Positions 26,173 to 34,603 of a stretch of DNA of 64,000 nucleotides are shown in pieces. Source of the stretch: Paraburkholderia unamae (lineage in GTDB: Bacteria > Pseudomonadota > Gammaproteobacteria > Burkholderiales > Burkholderiaceae). The DNA is taken from positions 62,001 to 126,000 of the forward strand of contig NZ_QLSU01000017.1 in NCBI RefSeq assembly GCF_003268775.1. The letters are read 5' to 3'. The stretch's first letter is position 1. Every line of letters begins with the position of its first letter. A program made the position numbers and the translations under genes. The notes under the pieces are model-generated. The model saw only the letters and a list, made by a program, of their open reading frames with translations. It did no database searches and had not been told where the DNA came from.

Positions 26173-26360
26173 ATGAAGTAGAAAGCGCCCCTTCTGTTCT
26201 AAGATCGGGTGGCGTACTCCGATGGGGCATCCTTGAAATGCCCATCTGACGCTTGCCGGAGTGCAGCGCCGAACGCCGCCACGGCCTGAAATACGGCCTG
26301 TTCCAGGGCCGCAACGGCAGGCGGATCCTGGTTACGACAACGAACGCGGCAAGGGCGCCG
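26173..26360 (+). pseudogene. tumE-like (DUF6516 family) toxin remnant
   Basis: Reading the plus strand across frames gives a decayed TumE-type toxin. It begins ATG AAG then a TAG stop, continues KAPLLF, a TAA, DRVAYSDGA, a frameshift, ILEMPI, a TGA where a Trp codon is expected, RLPECSAERRHGLKYGLFQG, RNGRRIL, and after one missing base GYDNERGKG. The RHGLKYxLxxGRxGxRxxGYDNERGKG pattern is characteristic of that family. Three in-frame stops and two frameshifts exclude a functional product. The conserved end (GDHRH and beyond) is lost at the junction with the next fragment. Confidence 0.7.
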
Positions 26361-26570
26361 CCCTGACGCCCCGGCGCATCGAACTGCTGTGCTATCTGCA
26401 CCGCGAGGCAGACAGCGTGATAGCGATCGCGCGGGCACTCGGACGCGACTTCAAGCGCGTGCATGAGGACGTAGCGACGCTAGTGGCGGCCGGGCTCATC
26501 GTGCGCGAAGACGGGCAGCTGCGCGCACCGTGGGACACGCTCGCGGCCGAACTCACGCTCCAATCCCTTG
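26361..26570 (+). pseudogene. tumA-like (HVO_A0114 family) antitoxin HTH fragment
   Basis: Directly after the toxin remnant, and in the same frame as its last segment, lies an intact winged-helix core: LTPRRIELLCYLHREADSVI, IARALGRDFKRVHEDVATL, VAAGLIVREDGQLRAPWDTL. This is the C-terminal half of the antitoxin/regulator that normally follows tumE. The N-terminal half is missing and the frame runs on without the expected stop after AAELTL, so this is a deletion fusion of two neighbouring genes rather than a working gene. A GTG-started 141-residue frame covers it from 26261, but its beginning is not conserved. Confidence 0.7.
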
Positions 26571-26809
26571 GGCAGGCCACGGGTGAACGTGACGCGCCCG
26601 GTCGAGCGCTGCAAACTACGCGTGAGCGATATCCGTGTGGCAGTGTGTATCATCCGGTATCGCCTCATCGCGCCTCAAATGGCTGACCAGTTGGCTAGCC
26701 GAACGAAGATATTTCGATAATTCCCACTCGATCGGTTTGACTGAAAATCAAATCTTCAGGCAGACACGAACAGTGCGACATCGCCAGGCGCATCACCGGA
26801 GCATCGCAG

Positions 26810-27910
26810 TTGAATCACCAGCGCGTCACCATTGAACAGATCGGCGAATTCGACGAGATCATCGACGTGAGAACGCCGCTCGAATTCGCCGAGGATCACG
26901 TCCCCGGCGCGATCAATGCGCCCGTCCTCAGCAACGAGGAGCGCGTGATCGTGGGGACGATGTACAAGGAATCGCCCTTCGACGCCACGCGCGTCGGCGC
27001 GGCGCTTGCCGCGCGCAACATCGCGAAGCATCTGGACACGATCTTCGCCGACCGCCCGCGCAACTGGCGCCCGCTCATCTACTGCTGGCGCGGCGGCAAG
27101 CGCTCGGGCTCGATGACGGCGATGTTCAACATGATTGGCTGGCGCGCGCGCCAGCTCGAAGGCGGCTACAAGGCTTATCGCCATACGGTGGTCGAGGCGC
27201 TCGGCAGCCTCCCCGCCGCGTTCCGCTATCTCGTGCTCGCCGGCCCCACGGGCAGCGGCAAAACGCGGCTTTTGAAGGCGCTGGGCGCGGCCGGCGCGCA
27301 GATTCTCGATCTCGAAGGGCTCGCCGCCCATCGCGGCTCGCTGCTCGGCGCGCTGCCCACGCGCGCACAGCCCGCGCAGAAGTCGTTCGACACGGCGCTC
27401 GTGCAAACGCTGCGCGCCTTCGACCCCGCGCAGCCCGTATTCGTCGAAGCGGAAAGCCGGCGCATCGGCGCGATCACGCTGCCGGTCGCGCTCGTCGAGC
27501 AGATTCACGACGCGCCTTGCATCGTGGTCGAAGTGGCGCGCGAGGAGCGCGTGGCGCTCTTGCTGGAGGAGTACGGGCATCTGCTCGCCGATCACGAGTA
27601 CTTCCGCGAGCAGCTGGTGAAGCTCACGCCGCTGCACGGGCGCGAGCGCATCCAGAACTGGTGCCGGCTGCTCGACGAGGGCGGCCGCGCCGAGTTGTCC
27701 GAAGCGCTCATCGCCGAGCACTACGACCCCGCCTATACGCGCAGCACGCGACGCCACTATCCGAAGCTCGCGAAATCGCTGCACTTCGCATTCCAGCCGA
27801 TGACAGGCGACACGACCGCTCAGGCGCAAACGCTGCTCGGCCAGTTGCGGGACATGCCCGACACCGGCGAGGCGCAGGACAGCGAAGCCGAAGCGCCCCG
27901 CCCCCTCTGA
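26810..27910 (+). CDS. mnmH: tRNA 2-selenouridine synthase MnmH (SelU)
   Basis: A 366-residue enzyme replacing sulfur by selenium at the wobble 2-thiouridine of tRNAs for Lys, Glu and Gln. An N-terminal rhodanese domain carries the catalytic Cys92 in YCWRGGKRSGSM, and a P-loop domain has GPTGSGKT at 145-152. The start is a TTG at 26810 with CGGAG 8 bases upstream; no better ATG exists before the conserved EIIDVRTPLEFAEDHVPGA. The selenium donor is selenophosphate from SelD; no selD gene is in this window, and the sequence just upstream is the accessory insertion. A strong terminator follows. Confidence 0.93.
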   Translation: MNHQRVTIEQIGEFDEIIDVRTPLEFAEDHVPGAINAPVLSNEERVIVGTMYKESPFDATRVGAALAARNIAKHLDTIFADRPRNWRPLIYCWRGGKRSGSMTAMFNMIGWRARQLEGGYKAYRHTVVEALGSLPAAFRYLVLAGPTGSGKTRLLKALGAAGAQILDLEGLAAHRGSLLGALPTRAQPAQKSFDTALVQTLRAFDPAQPVFVEAESRRIGAITLPVALVEQIHDAPCIVVEVAREERVALLLEEYGHLLADHEYFREQLVKLTPLHGRERIQNWCRLLDEGGRAELSEALIAEHYDPAYTRSTRRHYPKLAKSLHFAFQPMTGDTTAQAQTLLGQLRDMPDTGEAQDSEAEAPRPL

Positions 27911-27959
27911 CACGTCCCCCGCGTGCGCGCAACAGCTTGCGCGAGCCCCACAAAAAACA

Positions 27960-27988
27960 ACCGGGCCGCAGAATCTCTGCGGCCCGGT
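27960..27988 (+). terminator. bidirectional terminator between mnmH and DUF4148 gene
   Basis: Twelve perfect pairs (27960-27971 with 27977-27988) close a 5-base loop. CTTTT follows on the plus strand and TGTTTTTTG on the minus strand, so it can end both convergent transcripts. Confidence 0.92.
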
Positions 27989-28010
27989 CTTTTGCATCAC
28001 TGGCGAAGGC

Positions 28011-28328
28011 TTAGCGCGAGTACATCGCGTTCCAGTCTTGCGCCGACACTGCGGGGCGGTCACCCGATTGCGATGCGTTCGCGACGCCGCCGTAGGCGCT
28101 GTTCGCGCCGTTCAGCGCGGCGACCTTGGCCTGCGCGGCCTGGATCGCTTCGGGATAGTGTGCGTTGTCGCCATCGCCGACGCGGTAACCCACCTGCTGG
28201 AGTTGCACGAGTTCGGCGCGCACCTGGGCGCGGGTGATGGTCGACTGCGACTGCGCGAACGAAGCAGCGGGAGCAACGAGAGCGGCAAGAGCGGCGGCAG
28301 CGGCAACGGCTTGGATCAGGGACTTCAT
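28011..28328 (-). CDS. DUF4148 domain-containing secreted protein
   Basis: A 105-residue protein with a signal peptide (MKSLIQAVAAAAALAALVAP then AASFAQ cleavage region) and the DUF4148 core ITRAQVRAELVQLQQVGY followed by YPEAIQAAQAKVA. The family is abundant in Burkholderiaceae and has no known role; small size and secretion point to the periplasm. The start at 28328 has GGAGG 7 bases upstream. Confidence 0.9.
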   Translation of the reverse strand: MKSLIQAVAAAAALAALVAPAASFAQSQSTITRAQVRAELVQLQQVGYRVGDGDNAHYPEAIQAAQAKVAALNGANSAYGGVANASQSGDRPAVSAQDWNAMYSR

Positions 28329-28631
28329 GGTACGACCTCCATCGGATTTTTTGCGGTCTGTGTGCGGCGGTATGCGCATGTGACCGATGAACGCAGTCTA
28401 GGCTTCGGGAAGTTCAGGGTTAACCCCTAATGATCTAAAGGATTGTTCCAGCGTGTCGCAGAATCGCCGCAAGCCTTGGCGCACGGGCGTGCGCGGGCGT
28501 CGGCGAGGGCATGGGCCTGCTCGCCGGTGGGCAAATGATCCGGAGCGAAATAGATCGGGAGGAGATGGCGCCCCGCCGCCGAGCGACGCACGGTGCGCAC
28601 GGTGCGCACGGTGCGCGCGGGGCTGAAGCGG
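28329..28631. other. 303-base spacer with 9-bp tandem repeat
   Basis: Non-coding between the DUF4148 gene and waaC. It contains three perfect tandem copies of the 9-mer CGCACGGTG at 28587-28613, next to the 3' end of waaC. Nothing else convincing seen. Confidence 0.5.
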
Positions 28632-29633
28632 TCAGCGCGCGGCCGGAACCTTGGACGCGGCGGCGCCTGCCGCGGGCAACACGGTGGAGATCGCCTCGCA
28701 AACCTCGGCGATTTCGGCGGGCCGGCCGGCGTCGCCGAGCGAGATCGAGCGGCCCGGCACGCCAATGCCGAAGTGACGCACCGAAGTCGCCGTGAAGATC
28801 ATCACCGTCGGGCGCCCCACGGCGCTCGCGAGGTGCACGAAGCCCGTGTCGGTGCCGACCACGAGCGCGGCGGCGTCGATGTATTGCGCCACCTCGGTCA
28901 CGCTGAGCTTCGGCAGCACGACTGCGCCCGGAATGCCCGCCGCGATCGCCTCGCCTTCACGGCGCTCGGCCTCGGAGCCCCACGGCAGCAGCGCGGTCAG
29001 GCCCCGTTCGCGCAGGTGCGCGCCAACGCGATGCCAGTGCGTGACAGGCCACTTCTTCTCGTCGCTGGAGGTCGCGTGAAACAGCATCGCATAGGGTGCA
29101 TGCGCGGCGCCGGCCAGCGGCGTGGCGGGCTTGGGCACCACGAGGCCGAAGTCGGGCGCGCTGTCGATCGAGTAGCCGAAGGTGTCGCCCACCGTCTTGC
29201 GAAGGCCCTCCCAGGCGAGCAGATCCTCGCGCGGGGGATAACGCCGGTTGTAGGCGAACGCCGCACCGGTCTCGCCGAGACTTTCGCGACGGTAGCCGTA
29301 GCGCAGGCGGCCGCGAGCGAGGAACGCGATGATCGCGCTCTTGTACACACCATGCAGGTCGAGAATCGCGTCGTACTTCACGGCGCGCAGCTCGCCGATC
29401 GAAGCGGCGATGGCCTTCAGGTCGGCCAGGCTGCGCGCGCGCTTGAAGCGACGCAGCGGCGCGCAGAGCACGCGGTCGATACCGGGATTCCAGCTGAGGA
29501 TATCGGCAAACGCGCCGTCGGCCGCCCAGTCCACCTTCACGCCCGGAAAGGCTCGGTGCAGGTCCGCGACGACAGGTTGACCATGGACGATGTCGCCCAT
29601 CGAGGTGACTTTGACTATGAGAATGCGGTCCAT
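28632..29633 (-). CDS. waaC: lipopolysaccharide heptosyltransferase I
   Basis: A 333-residue GT9 glycosyltransferase that adds the first L-glycero-D-manno-heptose to the Kdo of lipid A in the inner core. It begins MDRILIVKVTSMGDIVHGQP, has YDAILDLHGVYKSAIIA and the nucleotide-sugar region VVGTDTGFVHLASAVGRPTV with FTAT. The start at 29633 is fixed by this conserved beginning; the open frame to 29930 is non-coding extension. It is divergent from the glycosyltransferase gene at 29911, with a shared 277-base promoter region. Confidence 0.93.
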   Translation of the reverse strand: MDRILIVKVTSMGDIVHGQPVVADLHRAFPGVKVDWAADGAFADILSWNPGIDRVLCAPLRRFKRARSLADLKAIAASIGELRAVKYDAILDLHGVYKSAIIAFLARGRLRYGYRRESLGETGAAFAYNRRYPPREDLLAWEGLRKTVGDTFGYSIDSAPDFGLVVPKPATPLAGAAHAPYAMLFHATSSDEKKWPVTHWHRVGAHLRERGLTALLPWGSEAERREGEAIAAGIPGAVVLPKLSVTEVAQYIDAAALVVGTDTGFVHLASAVGRPTVMIFTATSVRHFGIGVPGRSISLGDAGRPAEIAEVCEAISTVLPAAGAAASKVPAAR

Positions 29634-29910
29634 GACACGGAAGACTGACGGGGCCACGCGCAACTGGAGGCAGCCTGCGCATGGCCGGGAGCGAGCAACG
29701 GGCTCGCCGGACCCGCGATTATACGTCAGCGCCCCGCGCGCAAGAGCGATTGGCGGGGCCAGGCGGCCTTCTCGCGCGCGCCCTCGCCAATCGGCTTGCG
29801 CGAGGGCCCATGCGTTAAAATCAGTGGCCGTAGATCGCCCGGATCGACATCGCGCCAATCTGGCCCCACTATAGCCTTCCAAGGCAAAATTCCGGGCAGG
29901 AGCCCCCTGT

Positions 29911-31059
29911 TTGAAAATCCTGCTGACCAATTTTCACTACGGCCGCGGCGGCGGCCATGACACCTATATCGGCGTCATTGCGCGGGGCCTCGCGAGCCGC
30001 CATCAGGTTTTCGTCGCCGCGCCCGCGACGAGTCGCCTTTACGCCCACGCGATGGCGATCCCGAACGTGAGCGCCCTCGCGCTCGAATTTCCCGCCAAGC
30101 TCAAGGACGTGCGCCGCATGGTGCCGGCCTGGCGGGCGCTGCGCGATCTGCTCGAGCGCGAGCGCTTCGACATCGTGCACGTGAACGGCTCGCCCGATCA
30201 CCGGCTCCTGATGTTCAGCATGATGGGGATGAAGGGTCCGCGTCCGCGCGTGGTGTGGACCAAGCACAATTCGATCGCGATCAAGCACGACTTCCTCACG
30301 CGGGTGCGGGCCACGCGCGCGACCGACGTCGTCATCGCCGTGTCGGATTCGACGGCGGATTTCGTCAATGACTCCGTCTACGGGGCCAAACCCGTCGCCG
30401 TGGTCAAGAACGGCGTGGACATCGACGCCTTCCAGCCCGCCAGCGCCGCCGACGTCGCCCAGGCGCGCGCCGCGCTGCTCGGCGAGTCGCAGGCCGGCAA
30501 GCTGGTGGTCGGCACGGTCACGGGCTTCGACTGGTACAAGGGCACCATGGACATGGTCGCCGCCGTCGCCGCCCTGCCCGCCGCCCAGCGCGAGCAGTTC
30601 GTGGTCCTCGTGGTCGGCGTCGAGCCGAACGAGGACCAGTGGCGCGAGATCGACGCGCTCGGCATGCGCGAGCAGGTGCGCGTGGCGGGCTTCGTCGAGG
30701 ACGTGAAGTCGTATATCCGGGCCTTCGATATCGGCTTCGTGGTGTCGTACGCGATCGAGACGGTCTCGTTCGCCTGCCGCGAGATGATGGCCATGGGCAA
30801 GCCCGTGATCGTCACGCGCTACGCGGGCCTGCCCGAGAACATCGACGAGGGCACGGACGGCTGGATCGTGCCGCCGCACGATCCGTCCGCGCTCGCAACA
30901 GCGCTCGCGCAGATCCTCGCTCAGCGCGACGCGCTCGGCGCGATGGGCCGGCGCGCCCGCGCGAAGGCCGAACGCGAATTCTCGCTGAGGGACTTCATCG
31001 ATCAGACGGAACAGGTGTATCTGCAACAACTGCCGAAGTCGCCACCCGCGGCGTCATAA
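29911..31059 (+). CDS. glycosyltransferase family 4-like, LPS core assembly
   Basis: A 382-residue GT-B glycosyltransferase. The N-terminal domain begins MKILLTNFHYGRGGGHDTYI with a Gly-rich acceptor-side loop. The C-terminal donor domain has VVKNGVDIDAFQP, VVGTVTGFDWYKGTMDMV and the E-x7-E-like region REMMAMGKPVIVTRYAGLPE. The start is TTG with AGGAG 8 bases upstream. Position between waaC and the O-antigen ligase suggests transfer of a core sugar; acceptor and donor cannot be read from sequence. A TTAAAATCAG in the divergent spacer is a possible -10. Confidence 0.85.
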   Translation: MKILLTNFHYGRGGGHDTYIGVIARGLASRHQVFVAAPATSRLYAHAMAIPNVSALALEFPAKLKDVRRMVPAWRALRDLLERERFDIVHVNGSPDHRLLMFSMMGMKGPRPRVVWTKHNSIAIKHDFLTRVRATRATDVVIAVSDSTADFVNDSVYGAKPVAVVKNGVDIDAFQPASAADVAQARAALLGESQAGKLVVGTVTGFDWYKGTMDMVAAVAALPAAQREQFVVLVVGVEPNEDQWREIDALGMREQVRVAGFVEDVKSYIRAFDIGFVVSYAIETVSFACREMMAMGKPVIVTRYAGLPENIDEGTDGWIVPPHDPSALATALAQILAQRDALGAMGRRARAKAEREFSLRDFIDQTEQVYLQQLPKSPPAAS

Positions 31060-31236
31060 ACGCACGCACCCGGCCCCGCGCGCGCTGCGTTTCGAGGGCC
31101 CAACTACTATTATTTTGAACATGGCGAATCGGGTCATTCTTCTTCTCAACGGTTTTCCGAAGCCGCATGGCGGCCACGCGCCGTTCCACCCTGGCCACGA
31201 GTTGGCGCTAGCGACGGCATAAAGGAACCGACACCC

Positions 31237-32529
31237 ATGCAATCGACGCTCTCCGGACAAAGCAGCCAGCCCATGCGGGCGCAATCCTGGCCCCTGCTGC
31301 TTGCACGGTTTTCGGCGGTGCTCGCGCTCGCGGCCGTGCCTCTTTCCACCGCGGGCGTGAATCTCGCGAGCGGGCTCGTGCTGCTCTTCGCCGCCTGCTC
31401 GCCCGAAGCCTGGCGCGGCCTGCGCAAGATCCGCGCGACGCCCACGAGCGTGGCCGCCATCGTGCTCTTCGTCGCGCTCTCGCTGAGCCTGCTCTATACG
31501 ACCGCGACGATGAACGAAGCGGTCAACTTCCTGCTCAAGTACCGCAAGCTGCTGCTGCTCCCGGTTCTGTTCGTCGTGCTGCGCGGCGAAGGCGGCGCGA
31601 AGTGGGGAGGCGCCGCGATCTGGGCGCTGTTCGCCGCGCTCACGTTCGCCATGGTCCTCACCTACACCAACGCGTTCGGCTGGACCGCCGTGGGCCCGAT
31701 GCACGGCACGCAAGGGCCGGTGAGCAAGCCGTGGGTGTTCAAGGATCACATTTCCGGCGGCCTGATGATGGCGTTCCTCGTCTGGCTCTCCATGGCGCTC
31801 GCCAAGCCCGTGACGAAGCCCGTGTGGCGCTGGCTGCTCCACCTCAACGCGCTCCTCGCGCTCGTGAACGTGCTGTTCGTGCTGCAAGGCCGCACAGGCC
31901 AGGTCGTCGCGCTGATCTATATCGCCGTGTTCGTCGTGTGGCAGCTCGTGCACCTGCGTTCCGCGCGCGCCGGGCGCATTCGTCTCGTTGCGACGCTTGC
32001 CTGCATCGTCGCGTGCATGGGGCTCGTGTATTACGCGTTCACGGCCAAGGACTCGCGTCTTGCCGACACGGGCCAGGAAATCACGAGCTACGAGAACAAG
32101 AACCAGGTCACCTCGGCGGGCGTGCGCCTCGAGTTCTATCGGCGCAGCGTCGAGCTGTTCGCCCATCGTCCGATTGCGGGCTATGGCGTGGGGAGTGTGC
32201 TGCCCGAGTTCGAGCGTCTCGCGAAAAACCAGACCGGCGGGCGCGCCGTGATGATCGGCAACCCGCACAACGAGTTCCTGCTGATGGCCGTGCAGCTCGG
32301 CGTGATCGGCATCGCGCTCTTCGTCTGGCTGCTCGTCGCGCTGTACCGCGAATGCCGCCGGGTGGACCCGCTTACGCGCAGCGTGATCTACGGCTACCTG
32401 CTCGCCTTCGTGGTCGGCTGCGCCGCGAACTCGCTGCTGCTCAACTTCACCGAAGGCAATCTGTTCATCCTGCTGAGCGGCATCCTGCTGTACAGCCGGC
32501 GCGTGGATGACAACCCGCTCGCGCGCTGA
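31237..32529 (+). CDS. O-antigen ligase family protein (WaaL-like)
   Basis: A 430-residue polytopic membrane protein with about ten to twelve helices and one long periplasmic loop holding the Wzy_C/ligase signature: RLEFYRRSVELFAHRPIAGY, GVGSVLPEF and GNPHNEFLLMAVQLGVIG, where the conserved His is expected to be catalytic. Members join undecaprenyl-linked O-antigen to lipid A-core, or polymerise glycans. Being beside waaC, msbA and two glycosyltransferases favours the ligase role. A terminator follows at 32551. Confidence 0.85.
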   Translation: MQSTLSGQSSQPMRAQSWPLLLARFSAVLALAAVPLSTAGVNLASGLVLLFAACSPEAWRGLRKIRATPTSVAAIVLFVALSLSLLYTTATMNEAVNFLLKYRKLLLLPVLFVVLRGEGGAKWGGAAIWALFAALTFAMVLTYTNAFGWTAVGPMHGTQGPVSKPWVFKDHISGGLMMAFLVWLSMALAKPVTKPVWRWLLHLNALLALVNVLFVLQGRTGQVVALIYIAVFVVWQLVHLRSARAGRIRLVATLACIVACMGLVYYAFTAKDSRLADTGQEITSYENKNQVTSAGVRLEFYRRSVELFAHRPIAGYGVGSVLPEFERLAKNQTGGRAVMIGNPHNEFLLMAVQLGVIGIALFVWLLVALYRECRRVDPLTRSVIYGYLLAFVVGCAANSLLLNFTEGNLFILLSGILLYSRRVDDNPLAR

Positions 32530-32550
32530 AGCGACGGCGCAGCGGACATG

Positions 32551-32581
32551 AAAAAGGCGGGCACGCGGCCCGCCTTTTTTT
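32551..32581 (+). terminator. bidirectional terminator between O-antigen ligase and msbA
   Basis: AAAAAGGCGGG pairs with CCCGCCTTTTT around a 7-base loop, followed by a longer T run. The A run on the 5' side makes it work for the convergent msbA transcript too. Confidence 0.93.
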
Positions 32582-32605
32582 ACGCCATGCGGCTTCAGCT
32601 CACGC

Positions 32606-34399
32606 TCAAGCCTCGCCTTGCTGATACTGGATGCGATGCAGGTGCGCATAAAGCCCCTGCTGCGCGAGCAGTTCGCGATGGGTGCCGCGCTCGACAATGC
32701 GCCCCGCTTCCATCACGAGAATGCGGTCGGCCCGCTCGATGGTCGAGAGCCGGTGCGCGATCACGAGCGTCGTGCGGCCCTTCATCAACGTCTCCAGCGC
32801 GGCCTGCACGTGGCGCTCCGACTCGGAGTCGAGCGCGGAAGTGGCTTCGTCGAGAATCAGGATCGGCGCGTCCTTGTAGATCGCGCGCGCGATGGCCAGA
32901 CGCTGACGCTGGCCGCCCGAGAGCTTCATGCCGTTGTCGCCCACCAGCGTATCCATGCCCTCCGGCAGCGCCGAGATGGTGTCCCACAGGTTCGCCGCGC
33001 GCAGCGCGTTCTCCACGCGGGTGTGGTCGGCCGTCTCGCCGTATGCGACGTTGTTCGCGACGGTGTCGTTAAAGAGCACGACGTCCTGGCTCACCATCGC
33101 GATCTGGCTGCGCAGCGCGTGAATGCCGTAGTCCGCGAGCGGCACGCCGTCCACCAGCACCTGGCCGTTCGTGGGATCGAAAAAGCGCGGCAACAGGTTC
33201 ACGAGCGTCGTCTTGCCGCTGCCCGAGGGGCCCGCGAGCGCGACCATCTCGCCCGGCGCCACGCGCAATGTCACGCTGTCCAGAATCTTGCGCGCGCTTT
33301 CGCCATAACCGAACGACACGCCACGGAACTCGATCTCGCCGCGCGCGCGCTCCAGCGGCACGCCGCCGCCAGCGGGTTCGGAGGGCTCGTCGATCAGGCC
33401 GAAGATCAGCTCTGCCGCCGTCACGCCGCGTTGCAGCGGCTGGTTCACGTCGATCAGATGCTTGAGCGGCGAGATGATGAGCAGCATGGAAGTGACGAAG
33501 GCGACGAAGCCGCCCACCGTCGTCTGGTCGTGCGAAGCCTGCACGACGGCGATCGTCACGACAATGGCGAGCGCGATCGACGCGAGAAACTGCGTGAGCG
33601 GCTGGGCGAGACCGCCCGAGATCGTCATGCGCATCTGATAGCCGCGCAGACGCTTGCTGAGCGCCGTGAAGCGGTCCATCTCGTACTGCTCGCCGTTGTG
33701 CACCTTGACGACCTTGTAGCCGCCCACGGCCTCCTCGACGATGTACGACAGGTCGTTGGTGAGGATCTGGTGCTCGCGGTTCAGGCGCCGCAGCCGCCGG
33801 TTGATCTTGCTGACGAGCCAGCCGATGCCCGGCAGCAGCACGGCGACGATCAGCGTGAGGCGCCAGTTCAGGATGAACAGGTAGCCGAGCAGGAAGACCA
33901 CCGTGAGCGAATCGCGCACGGCGGTGACGAGCACGCCGAGCAGCACGTTCAGGATCTGGTTGACCTCGAACACGATCGCGTTGATGACCGTGCTCGCCGT
34001 CTCGCGCTGGAAGAAGCCGACGCTCGCGTGGATCATGCGCTCGAACATCTTGAGACGCAGTTCCAGCAGGATGCGGTTCGACACGTACTGCAACAGGTAG
34101 CCGGACGCGTACTGCGCAAGGCCGCGCACGAGCGAGAGGCCGATCACGGCGGCCGGCACGATCCATTTGGCGGACGGACTGCCCTGGGTGCCGAAGCCGT
34201 GATCGAGCAGCGGCTTGAGGAGCGCCGGAATGCCGGCCTCGGTCGCGGCCACGAGCGCCAGCGTGAGGATGGCTCCGATCGACACCCCCAGGAGCGGCTT
34301 CAGATACGGCCAGAGACGCCGCAGGACCGACGTCGCACTCGACGTCGTCTCGGAGCCGATCGGCTTGCTAAGAGTGGACTGGAGGGGCTTCTCGCTCAA
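32606..34399 (-). CDS. msbA: lipid A export permease/ATP-binding protein MsbA
   Basis: A 597-residue half-transporter that flips lipid A-core across the inner membrane. Six helices (residues about 25-330) precede an ABC ATPase with Walker A GPSGSGKT, Q-loop VSQDVVLFNDTV, signature LSGGQRQRLAIARA, Walker B ILILDEATSALD and switch IAHRLSTIE. MsbA-type features include the ERMIHASVGFFQRETAST intracellular loop. The start is read as TTG at 34399 (SEKPLQSTLS follows) with AGAGGA 4 bases upstream; no ATG lies between the upstream non-coding part and the conserved region. It is divergent from the GT2 gene. Confidence 0.92.
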   Translation of the reverse strand: MSEKPLQSTLSKPIGSETTSSATSVLRRLWPYLKPLLGVSIGAILTLALVAATEAGIPALLKPLLDHGFGTQGSPSAKWIVPAAVIGLSLVRGLAQYASGYLLQYVSNRILLELRLKMFERMIHASVGFFQRETASTVINAIVFEVNQILNVLLGVLVTAVRDSLTVVFLLGYLFILNWRLTLIVAVLLPGIGWLVSKINRRLRRLNREHQILTNDLSYIVEEAVGGYKVVKVHNGEQYEMDRFTALSKRLRGYQMRMTISGGLAQPLTQFLASIALAIVVTIAVVQASHDQTTVGGFVAFVTSMLLIISPLKHLIDVNQPLQRGVTAAELIFGLIDEPSEPAGGGVPLERARGEIEFRGVSFGYGESARKILDSVTLRVAPGEMVALAGPSGSGKTTLVNLLPRFFDPTNGQVLVDGVPLADYGIHALRSQIAMVSQDVVLFNDTVANNVAYGETADHTRVENALRAANLWDTISALPEGMDTLVGDNGMKLSGGQRQRLAIARAIYKDAPILILDEATSALDSESERHVQAALETLMKGRTTLVIAHRLSTIERADRILVMEAGRIVERGTHRELLAQQGLYAHLHRIQYQQGEA

Positions 34400-34488
34400 G
34401 GCATCCTCTGGAATAACGCGTTGTTGCTGCAACAATCGGGAAATGCGGACTCGATCAGGCGGCGCGCCGCCTGCCGGTGGGGTACCGC

Positions 34489-34555
34489 ATTGTATATGGT
34501 CGGCGCCGCCGCTCGCCGGGTTCCGGGGCATGCGGCGCTGTGCGCTGTGTATACT
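34489..34555. promoter_or_regulatory. divergent promoter region msbA / GT2 gene
   Basis: Within the 204-base divergent spacer the minus strand reads TACAAT (34489-34494) facing msbA, and the plus strand reads TATACT (34550-34555) facing the glycosyltransferase. Both are good -10 hexamers; -35 matches are poor. Confidence 0.4.
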
Positions 34556-34603
34556 TCTTGCCGGGCGCGGCGCAACGCGCCCCTCTTTCCCTATCAAAGG
34601 CGC

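Noticed and set aside
25827..26174. In-frame N-terminal extension of the toxin-like protein
   Set aside because: A good GGAGG site supports the start at 25826 and the extension contains no recognisable domain.
25909..26181. 90-codon plus-strand ORF opposite the toxin upstream region
   Set aside because: No family resemblance, no ribosome-binding site, and it ends where the fossil toxin gene begins.
24186..26809. Integrated element with att sites, integrase or transposase
   Set aside because: Composition suggests acquired DNA, but no recombinase, tRNA target or flanking direct repeat was found.
28587..28613. CRISPR-like or regulatory meaning of the 9-bp tandem repeats
   Set aside because: Only three short units without spacers; most simply a slippage-type repeat.
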